A stretch of 5,965 nucleotides of DNA from an uncultured Bacilli bacterium (GTDB taxonomy: Bacteria; Bacillota_I; Bacilli_A; RF39; UBA660): NCBI GenBank assembly GCA_947624535.1, contig CANQKU010000065.1:1-5965 (forward strand), read 5' to 3'. The position numbers and the translations under genes are program-made. Position 1 is the first letter of the stretch, and each line of letters opens with the position of its first letter. Shown here one piece after another: positions 5,817-5,965 of this stretch. The notes under the pieces are model-generated. The model was given only the letters and a program-made list of their open reading frames with translations. It was not told the DNA's origin and searched no databases.

Positions 5817-5965
5817 TCATTTCCCTTCACCACCAACTAATACTTTTTTATTAATTAAATTAATATTTTTTATAATTACAATTATCATTTCTATTATCAT
5901 AACTGCAGTTATTAAAATTAAAGTGTAAGTAACTCCATTAATATCAAATTTTTTAATGAATAAGG
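5817..5965 (-). CDS. C-terminal end of an unidentified membrane protein (5' end outside the window)
   Basis: An open frame enters from the window edge (first full codon at 5963) and runs 48 residues to a TGA that overlaps the glycosyltransferase start as ATGA. The peptide is very hydrophobic in the middle: TYTLILITAVMIIEMIIVII fits one transmembrane helix, and a short tail ending KKVLVGGEGK carries several lysines. This looks like the last helix of a polytopic membrane protein. In a glycan locus it could be a flippase, polymerase, acyltransferase or ABC permease, but nothing visible decides. The tail codons GGT GGT GAA GGG also form the ribosome binding site of the next gene, which supports both the reading frame and translational coupling. 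Confidence 0.6.
   Translation of the reverse strand, partial: LFIKKFDINGVTYTLILITAVMIIEMIIVIIKNINLINKKVLVGGEGK

Larger units (their letters stand above)
4882..5820 (-). pseudogene. GT2 rhamnosyltransferase-like glycosyltransferase, interrupted by an in-frame TGA in a 45-bp palindromic insertion
   Basis: Two open segments (5362-5820, 152 residues; 4882-5304, 140 residues from its first ATG) are the halves of one GT-A glycosyltransferase and share a reading frame. The first has the nucleotide-sugar fold: LLATYNG (7-13), DDCSNDST (38-45) and the metal-binding DQDD of FFADQDDVWF (88-97). The second has the C-terminal half of rhamnosyltransferase-type GT2 enzymes: EFTMCITK (position of the family's GCTMxFNK), RGTWMSML (position of HDWWLxL, here without the usual His), SSFGTIYYD and YYRRHDTSVTS. 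After T147 the frame runs into SNKVL and TGA at 5362-5364. Deleting 45 bp rejoins the frame as HNTLFEVCGLEFTMC and gives 297 residues, a normal family length. No good ribosome binding site precedes the ATG at 5304, so separate translation of the second half is unlikely. The start at 5820 overlaps the upstream stop as ATGA. Either a recently inactivated gene, a reversible off-state, or an assembly error. Confidence 0.85.

Noticed and set aside
4882..5820. Two separate glycosyltransferase genes (4882-5304 and 5362-5820)
   Set aside because: They share one frame, each has only half of the family's motifs, the second lacks a ribosome binding site, and removing a 45-bp repeat unit joins them into one normal-length enzyme.

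Overview
The window is AT-rich DNA (by eye about 30% G+C or less) from what looks like a low-GC Bacillota-type bacterium. Genes have strong AGGAGG-like ribosome binding sites and standard-code stops; tryptophan is read from TGG, so TGA is a true stop here. The genus cannot be told from this sequence. Every gene I can support is on the minus strand, so transcription runs from position 5965 towards 1.

The upstream part (about 4440-5965) carries surface-glycan genes: the C-terminal end of a membrane protein cut by the window edge, a GT2 rhamnosyltransferase-like gene (4882-5820) now split by an in-frame stop, and a small GtrA-family membrane protein. The downstream part (26-4315) is a compact phosphonate cassette: a LicC/PntC-like nucleotidyltransferase, PEP mutase with an N-terminal cytidylyltransferase domain, an iron-type alcohol dehydrogenase resembling phosphonoacetaldehyde reductases, and phosphonopyruvate decarboxylase. 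These four are tightly packed (5 bp gap, 9 bp gap, 14 bp overlap). A 126-bp AT-rich gap holding an extended -10 promoter candidate and an inverted repeat separates the two parts.

Together the cassette predicts PEP -> phosphonopyruvate -> phosphonoacetaldehyde -> 2-hydroxyethylphosphonate (HEP), followed by CMP activation. Beside glycan genes, the likely outcome is a cell-surface polymer or lipid decorated with HEP rather than a secreted antibiotic. No transferase that would place the phosphonate on a glycan is visible; it should lie outside the window.

The most unusual structure is at 5322-5408. A 45-bp insertion in the glycosyltransferase gene makes a perfect palindrome (29-bp arms, 5-nt loop) and a 30-bp direct repeat and brings in a TGA stop. 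Removing exactly 45 bp restores one continuous 297-residue enzyme. It has the marks of a hairpin-primed template switch, and might be a reversible off-state or an assembly artefact.
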